From NCBI RefSeq assembly GCF_029227915.1, contig NC_079878.1, positions 23,585,501 to 23,649,500 on the forward strand: a stretch of DNA of 64,000 nt. Direction: 5' to 3'. Position numbers and translations under genes: made by a program. Each line of letters opens with the position of its first letter. Position 1 is the first letter of the stretch. The notes beneath the pieces are model-generated. The model worked only from the letters and a program-made list of their open reading frames with translations. It did no database searches and had not been told where the DNA came from. Positions 23,375 through 34,784 of the stretch are shown piece after piece. The stretch is from Hydractinia symbiolongicarpus. Taxonomy: Eukaryota > Cnidaria > Hydrozoa > Anthoathecata > Hydractiniidae.

Positions 23375-26300
23375 CTAGGCCTTAAGTGAATTATACAATG
23401 CGAGTTTAAATTCTGAAAATGATAAGCGTGATATTACTACACGCTAAAAGAGTTTGTTTTGAGCTGTGACACAGAGTTTTTTTTGAGCTGTGACTGGTAT
23501 TGTCCTTTTACTTCCAGGCAAAGTCGAAATTTGTAACTGTATTTTCTCATGGCGTTAATACGGGGGGCGGTGTTTTTTCGTGTAGAAAGCGTTGACTATT
23601 TTCACTCTTATTCCTTTTAGGGCTGCTACGCTAAAGAAATAACGAAGACGAGTTTTCTAACGAACGAATATGGAAAACAAAATGTCACCAGATTACGAGT
23701 ATTTCCATTTCTTTACATTTTAAACGTTGATACGCATCTACAACAGTGTAACATATTTCAGCATGTACAGCTATTACCACTGTTGACATCGCGTGATGTG
23801 AATAATTCATGTTTCCATAAAAACACTGCAGTTTTTTGTACCCGAATAACCAAACATTATATGACGTCATCAGAAGCACATCTTGAAAGCTTTTCTTCGC
23901 TATTGTGTTTAATCGTCTTTGTCACGTCGCATAATTGTTTTAAATTCTAAAAAAATTGTTTTGCATTATTTGAAGACTCGTTACGCGGCGCACCTAATAA
24001 ATAGGGAAAATGGTTAAACTTCGGTGAAAAGCCCCCTGGATGTTTTATTCGAACAAAGGGAGAACATTGCGCAACATGAGCGCTTTTGTTCGCGCTGCTC
24101 GTTCTGAAGGGCAAAATATAAACATAGGTAATGATTTCGACAAATGGGTTTACTTAAATCGTCGCCTTTTTGAATTGTGCGCGCATTTTTGTTTAGGGCA
24201 CATTATGCCGCTTGGTCGTGCAACGCTAAGTACGTCGTGCTTTACGTGGACTTTCCCCTTTTATCAGTGGCAACTCAAAATTGAACTGAGTAATAACTAA
24301 CCATGCATATCAATTTTTCCATCACCATTTAGGTCAGCCTTTTGTATTAACTCCATAATATCGTGATCATTCAGTTCCTCTCCTAAATCACTGACCACAC
24401 TTTTTAATCGATCGCTAGTAATATATCCCTCGCAATTTTGCACATAATAAAAAGCATCTTGAATTTCCTCATCTTTTAAACTGAAAGTGTCGGTTCCATT
24501 TGTCATCAATTCGATAAAATCACTTAACTCCATTTTTTCATTATCTAAAAAACAGTGGTTGCAAAAAAGATTTTTGAGAAGGTAAGGTGAAGGAATAATA
24601 ATAATTCCGAATAGAAAACTCTAATAATTTTTTTCTGCAAAAATTACGCGTGGAATGTACTATAAAAAAACGTCCATGCAGCAAATTTTTTAAATACATT
24701 ATACTTTTTCGTTAGCGACACGAGAATCAAATCCTTTAATAAACAAGGCAAGTTGTAAGCAGCAGCTTGTAGGAAGTGATTACAAAGTGATTAAAAAAAT
24801 GTCAAACTGATATTAAACAATGAGCAAGCAGACACGTGGATTATAGTAAATAAGCTACAATTAGGTAACAGTTGAGTTTGTGGCTTTAATTGAAATTTTG
24901 TGTTGCTTATCAAAATTGTGTATTCGTAAAAACGTATTTAATTTAGTACCACGCGCAAAATGTAAATTTTATCCCCTCCGAAAAATTAATTACCGAGGTT
25001 GCAAATGGTTTTTATCATTTCCCTATGTACACATTACCCATTCATTGATTTTCGTGTAAGACATTTAAAAAGGAAGATGTGTTTCGTAGCAATTTTAAAA
25101 TACATCAAATCGATAGTATAACTTACTATTTTTTCCTGCAGCTTTCAACATTTCTTGAAGTTCTTGTTCTGTTAGTTTTATTCCAGCCTGTTTTGTAATA
25201 ACCTTCAAATCTTGAACATCGAGGATGCCATCTTTGTTCTTATCGAAGCGTGAGAAAACTTGCACCAAATCTAAAAGACACACCTCTAAGGCTATTAGCC
25301 AACCTCGTTCCCAGGGCATATGTCTAAGAGACAACAGGCGTTGGGACCAAGGTTAAGTTATAGCAACACATGGCAAGCAAATTTTAAAAAATGATTAGGT
25401 TTTTTTTTCAGGAGGATAAGACTCAAGAATTAATAGCGGTTGCTATCAGCTTAGAACAAAACGAAGCAGGAGGTTTTTTTGCCTCCCATAGATAAAGTAT
25501 TTTCCTGGTTTTAACATTTATAGCAAAAGTTTCTACTTTAACGGGTATTTTTTTGTGAATGTGTTCAATGGATGAATATTCATCATAATGTAGGGAAATA
25601 CTATTCTCGTCCCCAGTGCTCTTTAATTCAGTTCCAACTATACGTTTATAATTCATCATAAAATGCAACAATATTTACCTGCAAATCCTTGGTCAGATAC
25701 ACCAGACTAAAAAAAGGAATAATATAATAATAAACAGATCAAGAATACCTCTTTCTTGCTACCCCGTTGTTCCTTATACTCTCTCCTACCTGTATTTTTA
25801 ATAATTGCAATTTTAAAGTTTTAACAAAACTTTTCATACACGTCCAACAATAACACGAACTTTCTACTTCTTCATCTTCTTCGTCAATTATATATGTTTT
25901 CTGTATTTTCGCATATTTGTACCCTCCAAAATTACCATCTTTCATTCTAGCTGTTGTAGTATTATCGTAAAGAAGCTTTTATGCTTCTCGTGTATTTTTT
26001 ACTGCTCACGAGCGATAGCTTCAGTTCCTTTTTGAAAATCCCTCTTTCGTTGAGGTTGTTTTTAAATTTGAGTAAATCGAATTGGGTTACACATACTGAA
26101 TCGAAATCAAGAAACTTAATACACGAAGCATAAATATGAATAAAAAGTATGTATAGCGTATTAAACTTTAATTTCTTACAAATTTTATAAGTTATTTCTT
26201 GAATTTTGTAATTTTTTAGAGATTAGAGCACACTGGAGGAGAACACATCGCTAATTGACATGTTCAGTACAGTTAATTAACCCTGATCACTTCTCTTTAT

Positions 26301-27895
26301 TTTCATGTTCTTAACTTTATATCTCCTGCTTCAAAATAAGTTAAATTCAAAAGAATTATAAGTAGATTTACATTATAAGGGGTTAGAATTATAAGGGGTT
26401 AGAATTCTGATAAACAAAAACTTGCTTTGAAAAATTCGTTTCACAAAAATCTATCGCAGAAAATTTCCGTCTTAAAAATCCTGTTTTCATAACTTCTGCC
26501 ATTCTTCCACCGCTATGTTAACGTTCGCTCAAATTTATTTTAGATTCAATCTGATTTTGACAAGTTATGAGAAAGTTAAGTTAAACTTATTGGAGTTATT
26601 ACAAATCCATCCCTCAAAACACAGAATCACAGAATCACAGAATCCTGTCAATTGATTGATCAGGGTTTTGTTCAAGCTTTCAGCTATGTCGTTATCATTC
26701 TAGAGTTTCTAGTTTCTTTACATAAGTCCTTAAATTCGGTCCGTGAATGGCGGAATCCTTTATGTTAGTTGCTTTTAAGTGTGCGCATTTCACTCTTGGG
26801 TCCGTGTTGACAAAAGAAAAAATACATGGAAATACATAAGTTTCACTTGGCGCAAAATGACAAAAACTCATGTAAAGGGTCCTAATAAATACACTGTGGA
26901 TCAAAGTGACACAAACTGCACATGTAAACGGCCTCCAGAGGATTTTGAAGAAGTTTGCTTATTTGATCCCAATACCTTCTTCGTTTCTCAGCAACAAAAA
27001 TAATTATTTTTTCCTTATTAAAAGCGATAAACAATTATTCCTCTCCAAGTTCATATTTCAGGACATATGTTACCTGAGGAATAAAAATTTGAATAAAATT
27101 CAATTTTCAATACGATTGTTGAACAAAAGCTGGACGATCTTATTGGAAACACATGTTGCAAAACAAATATGTTATTGCGATAAATGTTTTTCATCTCTAA
27201 ACTGTTTAAGCTTAGAGAAAACATTCTTTGATTATTCCCTTGTGTTTTTATTCCAAATAATCGACCTAATACCCTGTAAAGATAAATTCAACAAATTTCC
27301 CAGTTTGGATCTGATTTATCTCGAAATAAGACAATTTTCTGTTTTTATATCTCCATCGTTTGATCCAAACAAAAATACATTAAAAAGTACTAGCAGAGAC
27401 ATAAATCTTGTTCCCAGGGCTTCTTTTAAGTGGAGATTCCCTGACGACGAAAATGTTCATATTACTCAGTTCCATCAGCTCATCTATACAAACAAATTAT
27501 TGCAAAAAAGGTAGATTTAGTTTGTAGTAAGCGAGACAAAGCAAAAGTTGTTTCGCCTAACCTCGTTGTTTTCTTTCTGATCTGAAGAGCTTGCGAAAAT
27601 AAATATTGCGGGACCGTAGGCTCTGTTTTAAAACCTATAAGCGTTCGTAGATAAATTAAAATTCTGAAACGTAAATTTTACCTCCTGGCCACAAAATATG
27701 CAAAATGGAGTTATTATTCGTAAACATAAAATTAATGACAGTTTATTTTACGTTTAAAAAACATGAGATTAAGTCAGCATTTGCCTCTGTTGGACAGAAA
27801 ATACAAACGTTTGCAAAAGCATTCATACGTTAAAGAAAAAAAAAACTCACGTCTGTCTCAACTTTATCAAATGTTTTCTTGTTTGTCTGCCCCAT
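23375..27895 (-). CDS. Calmodulin-like EF-hand protein, candidate N-myristoylated form
   Basis: Five exons on the minus strand join in phase: 27851-27895, 25679-25706, 25127-25270, 24302-24544 and 23375-23412 (498 nt, 165 residues). The product begins MGQTNKK, a plausible N-myristoylation signal. EF1 loop DKNKDGILDVQD is canonical except Asp at position 12. EF2 and EF3 are degenerate and unlikely to bind calcium. EF4 loop DLNGDGKIDMHE is complete only when the small last exon (HEFKLALYNSLKA) is spliced on; without it the reading frame stops at loop position 12, which is why I chose that splice. Exon 1 ends in GTGAGT and exon 3 in GTAAGT; the donor of exon 24302-24544 is the weaker GTTAGT. Length and layout fit the calmodulin/troponin C superfamily, a calcium sensor; partners are unknown. 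An alternative first exon lies at 25790-25945. Confidence 0.82.
25299..25355. mobile_element. Miniature inverted-repeat element, CCTCGTTCCCAG family
   Basis: Begins CCAACCTCGTTCCCAGGG and ends near-complementary (GGGACCAAGGTT), with internal AGAGACAACAGGCG. The same layout recurs at 29140-29229 and 31908-31994. Sits in an intron of the EF-hand gene. Confidence 0.6.
25790..25945 (-). other. Possible alternative first exon of the EF-hand gene
   Basis: A 52-codon open segment starts with ATG (MKDGNFGGYKYAK) and ends CAG/GTAGGAG in phase 0, exactly right to splice to exon 25679-25706. It would replace the MGQTNKK start with a 52-residue N-terminus that has an acidic DEEDEEVE stretch and a CYCWTC cysteine cluster. 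Total protein would be 202 residues. The phase match could be chance (about one in three). Transcript data would decide. Confidence 0.4.
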
Positions 27896-29139
27896 ATTGT
27901 CTTCTTCACTACGCCAACAAACAATTCTTCTTCGTGCCTTGAAAATGGAGGCTTCGGTTTCTGTTTTTTTTTCGTGAATATCTGCTTAAATTATGCATAA
28001 AGTTATTATAATGTATACCAGCTTTTGTAGCAAAATATTAAAAAAAAAACTTATTAATACTTTATTAACAAAGATAAAGTATATATAATTTAATACCTTT
28101 TTGCAAGCAGCGTGCAACTAAGCAAACAGGAAACTGACTGAACGAGCAAATAACAAGTGAGCAAGAACGCAAGCGAACAAACAAGCAAATAGCAAGAAAG
28201 TGAAAAAGTAAACAAGCCAACGAACAAACGAAATTGTTATAGTTTATTATTAAAGACGATAAACGTCTAAAAAGTGTCACATTTTTTATGCTTAAAAAAA
28301 ACTGTCCTTTGACACTCTTCTACTTAATAAAATGGTCATAATTAACAATTTATATCGATATTAGAACCTTTTGAGTAAAACTCCCAATTCGAAAAAACTT
28401 TCATGGCAAGGAAGCCTATACCCACCCTCGTCCCTAGGGATGTTTACTTTTGGACATATTGACAAGGCAAGAATCCCTGGAGACTATACGCAGATGTTTT
28501 CCTGCTTCGTAGTTTAACAACGTAAATGTTTAAGCATGGTCAAATCTTTTTTAAACGGCATTACTATTTCAAAACAAAGCTAATGAAAATTCTGCAATCT
28601 AATTGGTTGGCTATTCTGCTATCTTTGTGATTGTTTTGTTATCTAACAGCAAATAATAAACTGTTGGAATGATTACAGTTCTCAAGTGTTGTGCGGTATT
28701 GTTCATGAAGTCGCGCCTTGGTAGATAATCTTGCGTTGAACTGGTGAAATAAAAAGTTTAGTGTTTTAAAGGAACTACCAGCGGGGGAGATACGTCTCAC
28801 ACCTGGTATATTCCTTTACCGTTTCCTGAAAAACAATGTTTTAACCAAAAAACGCACATTAAAAACACGATTGTAATAATTTTTCGATTCAATTCCCTAC
28901 CGTTTATAGTGGCTGCTTTCGATAAAGTTCTTCTTTTGGAAGCTTTTGAAGTTAAAACGACTTACCTTTGAAGCGTTTGCATATGTTTTTAACAACAATC
29001 AGAAATGGCTTCCATCTTTATGGGAATTAAGCATATTTAGCGCCGAAGTTTAAACTCTAGGAGCATTAAATGCTGTAGTGAGAACCGGCCTTTAACGCAC
29101 ACCATGCTCAAAAATAGCTGTATCTTAATCTAGAGTTGT

Positions 29140-29229
29140 TCCGCCTCGTTTCCAAGTTTGCATATTCTCTAACTTCGTCTTGCTGTTTTGATATAAAAAA
29201 GAGACAACAGCCGCTAGGAACGAGGTTGG
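29140..29229. mobile_element. Miniature inverted-repeat element, CCTCGTTCCCAG family
   Basis: Left end TTCCGCCTCGTTTCC, right end GGAACGAGGTTGG, with AGAGACAACAGCCG before the right end. Matches the layout of 25299-25355 and 31908-31994. Confidence 0.6.
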
Positions 29230-30169
29230 ACTTTTTTTCAATTAAGACCAAGTGTTAAATTAAGCCTTAGACCCTGTTTACACGTTTTTGAAAAGCGGAT
29301 GTCGCTTGATTTCTTTCCAGACTGATTTCTCATTTTGACTTTGAAAAATATAAGTTAAAAAGTTAATTCAGTGCTCTTTGGATTTTGTTTTTAAAAAGTA
29401 TGAATTTCATTAATAGGCATTATATGATCCTGTATAATGCTGCTTTTTTGCCTACCAGCGCGCACATGTGCAAAAATCCGAAAGCTTTTGTAATTATTAA
29501 CCAACTTCGTCCCCAGGGTTGATCATAGACACATGATCGATATATTCTTTGTGTAATCCTAACCATGGAACAGGCTTATTGTATAAGTCTTCTAATAAAC
29601 TTCACCTAAGAACCAAAATATTTTATAAACGCCCCCTGTAATTAACGTGTAATAGACGTTCCTCTTTAGGCGGGGCGTTTAATAAAGAAATTTTACCATA
29701 GTATTTCTGGGAGAAACAAATGACAAGTCTTAAAGTTGTTCTCGCTCAAGTTGTTCGAATGATAAATATTTCTTATTTTCCTAAAGTGAACGTGGATACT
29801 TTTCAATGTTTTTACTTCTCGATGGGAGCTCCAATGTTTTTTACTCGTCTTTTTTTCTTTCTCTATCTATTCGTCCAATACCAAAATAAATCAATTTCAT
29901 ATATATTATTTGGAGAACTTTTGTCAACTTAAAAAAATTGTATAAATGCAACACTAAAATTAAATACCTCCTTCATTTAAAAGCTCTCTCTCGCCCAAGT
30001 TGAATAAATTAATAAACGGCCGGGCGTTTTATGAGAGAATCTACGGTAACTTCTAAATAGAAAGAACGGCTTAATTGCGCCCAGAAAAAGACTATTTGTG
30101 ATTTGTGTATGACTTTAGCTGAGGTTTCATTGCAAATCCAGGGAATATTTTATGAGCATAAGTCTTTAA

Positions 30170-30589
30170 CCCTATTCGGTCCGGAGTTTTTGAACATACT
30201 ATGACCGGGGGAATCCCCCCGGCCCCCTCAATAACTTTTCATAGGGTTGTTTAAATTGAATCAAACTTGGCACACTTATAGTACGTCATAAAAGGAACAA
30301 AATGGCAGCAATAAATTCTTGCTTGCGTCAGTACATTTTCTGTGACCACATCAGAAGCTTGAAATTTGTTAAAAATGCCACTATCTGCTTAAAATTTAAT
30401 TACTTTTGTTTTAGAGCGAATTTTTGCATTCTGTTTGAAGTTTCTGAAATCTAAATAAAAGTTACTTAACATATTTCAGGTTTTTACATGGATCGCATAA
30501 AAAAGTGCCAAAAATTGTCCGAAAATCCGGTTTTTTCCAATTTTCGGGTAAAATCCGACAAAATCCGACAAAACCCGGACCGAATAGTG
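30170..30589. mobile_element. piggyBac-like MITE with TTAA target duplication
   Basis: A 420-bp element bounded by TTAA on both sides (30166-30169 and 30590-30593). The ends are inverted repeats: CCCTATTCGGTCCGG on the left and, on the other strand, CACTATTCGGTCCGG on the right. A TTAA duplication and ends starting with C fit piggyBac-type non-autonomous elements. It encodes no transposase; overlapping ORFs at its right end are fortuitous. Confidence 0.75.
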
Positions 30590-31703
30590 TTAATAAAAAA
30601 AAAACATTTTTATTTTGTGAACTAAACATGCAACGCACGCAAAATATGAAGAATGTAGTAGTTCTTAAACCTTTGAGCACATCGACTGTTACGTTTGTTT
30701 GTTTTTCTTTGGCGAATTTAAAAAGCAGTGGCTTCAAGAAAAATATTGACCATGCATTAAAAAGAGTCAAATTTGAGAATTGATTTGTTTATCTTCTATC
30801 TTTACTTTGAAAAAAACAGCGTTCGATAATTTTGGAACTCAAAATATATTTATTACAGACGTGATGCACAGAACATCATATACTCAACCTTGTTCCCGAG
30901 ATCTCTTTTCGCTTTTTGCTGTCCTCGATATAAAGAAATACGATAGGTAGAAATGGAATTAAAGAGGGAAAAAGATGTTGCAAGCAGCAAAACCTTTAGA
31001 AGCAAAGAATATAATATAAAAGTAAATAATTGAGATTTTAGAAAAGCTGTTGTAAATAAAAAAATCTTGTTTTTTAAAATGAAAGTTATTCGAAAAGGCA
31101 TTGATACAAGGGGAAGAGGTCAGATCTTTATTTAAAGAGACGGAGATGGGGTAGCGCTCATCAACTTGCGTTGGGTACTCTTAAATATTTAGGCTTCGCT
31201 CGATGATTTGATATGGTAAAAGAAGCTTTTCAGAGATTACCTGAAAAAAGCATAATAATTTTTTATGTATTTTTTCGCATTTTATTCCCAATAGCGATTT
31301 TAATTTATCGAAATATAGTCCGAAAGATTCTAAAATTTTGACGAAACACAGGGGTGGAAGCTTATAATCAAAAGCCGCTTATATCACGGTTGCTAGGTGA
31401 CTTTTGTCTATCAAATACACTTATACTTAAGGTAACTCGATAGCGAACAATTAGTTGGTAGTCCGTGGAAAATTCTATAGGGTATCGTCTGTGGTACATA
31501 TTTCCTGTATCGCTATTTCGTGTATTTTTGTTGTGTGCTACATCTTGGAGGCTATATGAAGTAAGGAAATATTCACGGACGGGGGTTATTATTATTGAAA
31601 GGTGAGATTCTTGGCACAAAAGACTTGTTAGATGGGAGAAGGTGGAGAACTTCAACTCAAATAGATCTTACATCACAGATCTTTTACTAGCCCTAAAGTC
31701 ATG

Positions 31704-31749
31704 CAACCTCGTCCCAAGAGCTTCTGAGACAAGTCCTGGGACGAGGTTG
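31704..31749. mobile_element. Minimal CCTCGTTCCCAG-family palindrome
   Basis: A 46-bp near-palindrome with 13-bp exact arms (CAACCTCGTCCCA and its complement). It seems to be a deletion derivative consisting almost only of the two ends of the family. Confidence 0.7.
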
Positions 31750-31907
31750 AAAACCATGCGAAGTAAATGAAAATCACTTACATTTCTTTTACAAAAACCA
31801 CTACTACGAGTGATAAACAAGCTTGTACACAGGGTTCATGTAACTTATTTTTGTGAGGGCCCTGGGAACGAGATGACTTGCAGATAGAGAAAAAAATCTG
31901 CAGTATC

Positions 31908-31994
31908 CCAACCTTGCTCCCAGAGCCTTTTTACTTTTTTTTATGCCGGGAAGGCGATATAGAAAAAGACAACAGGCGCTGCGAACGTGGTTGG
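31908..31994. mobile_element. Miniature inverted-repeat element, CCTCGTTCCCAG family
   Basis: Left end CCAACCTTGCTCCCAGAG, right end GCGAACGTGGTTGG, with AAGACAACAGGCG in the same relative place as in other copies. Confidence 0.6.
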
Positions 31995-32226
31995 CATTAT
32001 TTATCATCTGTTTTTAAAAACATTCTTAATGAAACAGAAACTAAATTTCAAGTTAAAAAGGACTAAGCCTTTTTATTTCGCGCTAAAATCAGAATAACTT
32101 CCAACAACATAAGTAAATTCTTTTCCACAGTCACACATCAACACATGTTCTGGTTGATGTGTGGAAACAACACAACCAAATATTTTGGTCTCCATTTTCC
32201 AGTTCAAATAAACAAATAAAAGTCAA

Positions 32227-32265
32227 CAAGACTTTTTTCGTATTAGTAATACGAAAAAAGTCTTG
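32227..32265. repeat. Perfect palindrome, 19-bp arms, 1-nt centre
   Basis: Arms 32227-32245 and 32247-32265 are exact reverse complements around one G. An 18-bp direct duplication (32266-32283 and 32284-32301, one mismatch) follows at once. Confidence 0.95.
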
Positions 32266-33257
32266 CCACTATTAATAAATTTACCACTATTAATAAATTT
32301 GTCTGTTGCTAACAATTTTTTTTGGAATCTCCTATTCTTTAGATACATAAAAAAAGCAAATCTGCTTAAGATCTTTATCGCTCCTGCAGATTACAGATCT
32401 GTAATCGTTGCGAGAAACACGGGCCGCGAAAGACACTCCCTTGTCTCGAACCTTGTCCCCTAAATGGACCGAATTGTGTAGCGGTAATTTTGTAGCGTTG
32501 TTTTTAAAAAGCACAACGACAAGGGGTATTTATTACATAACTACAAAAGTCGTGTTTATTGATATCTGCCGGGCGATACGCAAAAAGGTGATAGAGAGAC
32601 AGAAACAGTGCAGCTGACTTAGACACACAAAGTTGTGATGTCCAGGATAAACATTTTCACCGGGCCCTGGCCATTATTATTATCTGAAAAGTTAATGAAA
32701 AGGATTTGTTTCGTTTTTAGCCAGTATGAATATAGATTTTTGATCAGGAAATAATATCATGCATCGCAAATGCTCCTTAGCCAAAACTACTTTTCTAGTT
32801 TGAAAATGAAACAGAAGTAACACTGAACTTAACATTAAAAACGCAGTTGTCTATGGCGCGCGGCAAGTCACTGATGACCTTTGCATTCTTTTTATTAATT
32901 TTAAAGAACTACGTTTTATTTTTGTATACAATAAAATAAAAAGGTGATCCAATAATAACTAGAGGCCCTTAGGCATTGTGGTCAGCGCGACTGAGAACTT
33001 TAAATGTGTGAGTGAGAATTGTTTATCCACGAAAGTAAAAAAGAAAATTTTCTTCCGCTTCAAGATAGTAAAATTTACCCACTTTCCTCTGAATAACGGT
33101 ATTAGTTCAAATATTGTCTCACTTCTTATGCTTGGTTTCCACTGCGAGATAGCGTGAGATAATTGACATATTACTGGGCACGGAGAAAGGAAGTACTATA
33201 TCTCGAAAGTTCAAATAAATAGGAATCTGACTTTTCAATTTGAATATTCCCGTTTAA

Positions 33258-33703
33258 CAAGAATTTTAATGAACGTTTAAAGGTTTTATGCTAATATAAC
33301 TTTATTTCAACTTTACTACAACTTTTTATAAAAATCGTTTGACGTTGTTTGCTTGGCGATGGGCAAGGTCTCCAAATTCTTCGTAAACTTTTTTTTATCG
33401 GAAATCCCAATTTATTTAGTTTTGCAACCATTGATGCATAAAAATAAATAAAAATGAAAACGTATTTTTGTTTTTCCATAAGATTTTATTTATCGATACA
33501 CAAATGTTCGAATTAACGAGCATGATGTAGCCTTTGGGAGTAAAAATATTATTCGAATTAGCGAAATGTTCGAATTAGCAGAGTTCCAATTAAACAGCCT
33601 AAAATATAAGACTTTATTAAACAAAACTCAAGGGACTTGGCAATTTGTTCGAAATAACGGAAAGTTCGAATTAAGCGGCATTCGAATTAACGGATGTCTA
33701 CTG
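33258..33703. mobile_element. Tigger/pogo-like DNA transposon remnant, right part
   Basis: Homologous to 48644-49109. The right end reads GAATTAACGGATGTCTACTG followed by TA (33704-33705); the left end is missing. On the minus strand a fragment reads KQTTSNDFYKKL then stop, resembling the C-terminal KQTTITDFF-type tail common in Tigger/jerky transposases. It is a dead, 5'-truncated element. Confidence 0.65.
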
Positions 33704-33915
33704 TATATGCAATAAAACAACCGTTAAACGGCTGTGCCTAGCCGGCGACCAGCAAAAACTTCGTGGTAGCACATACATAGAAGCAACAACAGAGCGTCGT
33801 TCATTACAAGGCTGCGTTCATTTCAAAAACGAAGATAAATAAAAATAAAAAATGCAGCAAATATATAATCATCAGAAGTTTTGCAAATCATGATAGATAC
33901 AGCTAGGTTATCATC

Positions 33916-34500
33916 TCTTATAATAATACGCTAAGTGTGTCTGTCTGTCACTTTTGCAAAGTGGATTACATTCTTCAAAATTTTCTTTAACAAATTCTAT
34001 AAAACATCGCCTATAAAATTGTTCTGTAATTTACCAAACTTTACCGATAAAATAGTATTGACGTCAAGGGAAAGTTAATTAGGATTAGTGAAGCCATTAC
34101 AATGCACTTAAAACTTTGAGGCCAAATAACTTGGAAACGAGGTGGTGACGTCAATGTTTTTTCACCGCGTGGGTAACTAGGGACCACCTAGGATCAATTT
34201 AGGTAATTTGCCCAAACCCGGATCCCCGAATCCGTTTCGGAATGGACGGGTTAATGACGTCATTAAAAAACCTTTCAACCCTAATATCTCTGCAACCGTT
34301 TGTCAAAAGTACATGATCCTATACATTTTCTTGCTCAGCGTTTCAAGATCTATACAATGAAGGCAACAGGCATACACATTTCTGAAAAAAAACATTTTGT
34401 GTTCTGACATGTCTCTGCTGACGTCATCAAAATTTTAATGACGGTTGTTTTTCTCTGTTATCCTGCCTAAGTGGATTTTTCCACGGGCCTTATCGACTAG
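33916..34500 (+). mobile_element. Non-autonomous Helitron-like element, copy 1
   Basis: Starts TCTTATAATAATACG followed by GTCTGTCTGTCAC. Ends with a hairpin (GTGGA-TTTT-TCCAC at 34471-34484), then CTAG, then host T. The TC start, the 3' hairpin about 12 nt before CTRR, and absence of inverted termini fit Helitrons. About 585 bp, no ORF. Central segments are shared with copies at 51840-52113 and 52114-52781. Confidence 0.65.
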
Positions 34501-34784
34501 TAGAAAGTCAATAAACTGAAGTCTTTTTGTAAGTTGTAACACTTCTCGCATTTATTCCATTACATCATAATCTTAAGCGGTGTTTATTACGAGGTCGACA
34601 TCAATGCAAAATATAAAAATGCAAGAACACTTTACTAAAATACGCTTATTTGTTTTATCATTTGTAAAGTATCTTTTTTTCTAAGTTACAAAACTTAGAA
34701 AAACCTTTCTATATCGAAAATAATGGATTATTAAAACACAGTATTTAAATATCTACAGCATGGGATAATCTACAGAACATAACT

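Larger units (their letters stand above)
27896..34784. other. Repeat-rich intergenic region
   Basis: No convincing gene. A plus-strand ORF of 202 codons at 26906-27514, just outside this interval, is judged non-coding. This stretch holds CCTCGTTCCCAG-family elements, a piggyBac-like MITE (30170-30589), a palindrome (32227-32265), a Tigger/pogo remnant (33258-33703) and a Helitron-like element (33916-34500). One-ended fragments of the CCTCGTT family lie near 28418, 29506, 30886 and 31855. Confidence 0.6.

Noticed and set aside
24040-24300. Plus-strand 86-codon ORF in the last intron of the EF-hand gene
   Set aside because: No domain, no splice or poly(A) context; left as unexplained.
26906-27514. 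Plus-strand ORF of 202 codons
   Set aside because: It is the longest unexplained ORF, but composition is AT-driven (Phe, Leu, Ile, Lys, Asn), no domain or signal is visible, and its end runs through a CCTCGTTCCCAG-family repeat fragment (LVPRASF).
28961-29040. Minus-strand GTAAGT donor with upstream MQTLQR
   Set aside because: Only six codons before the donor and no matching downstream exon could be found.
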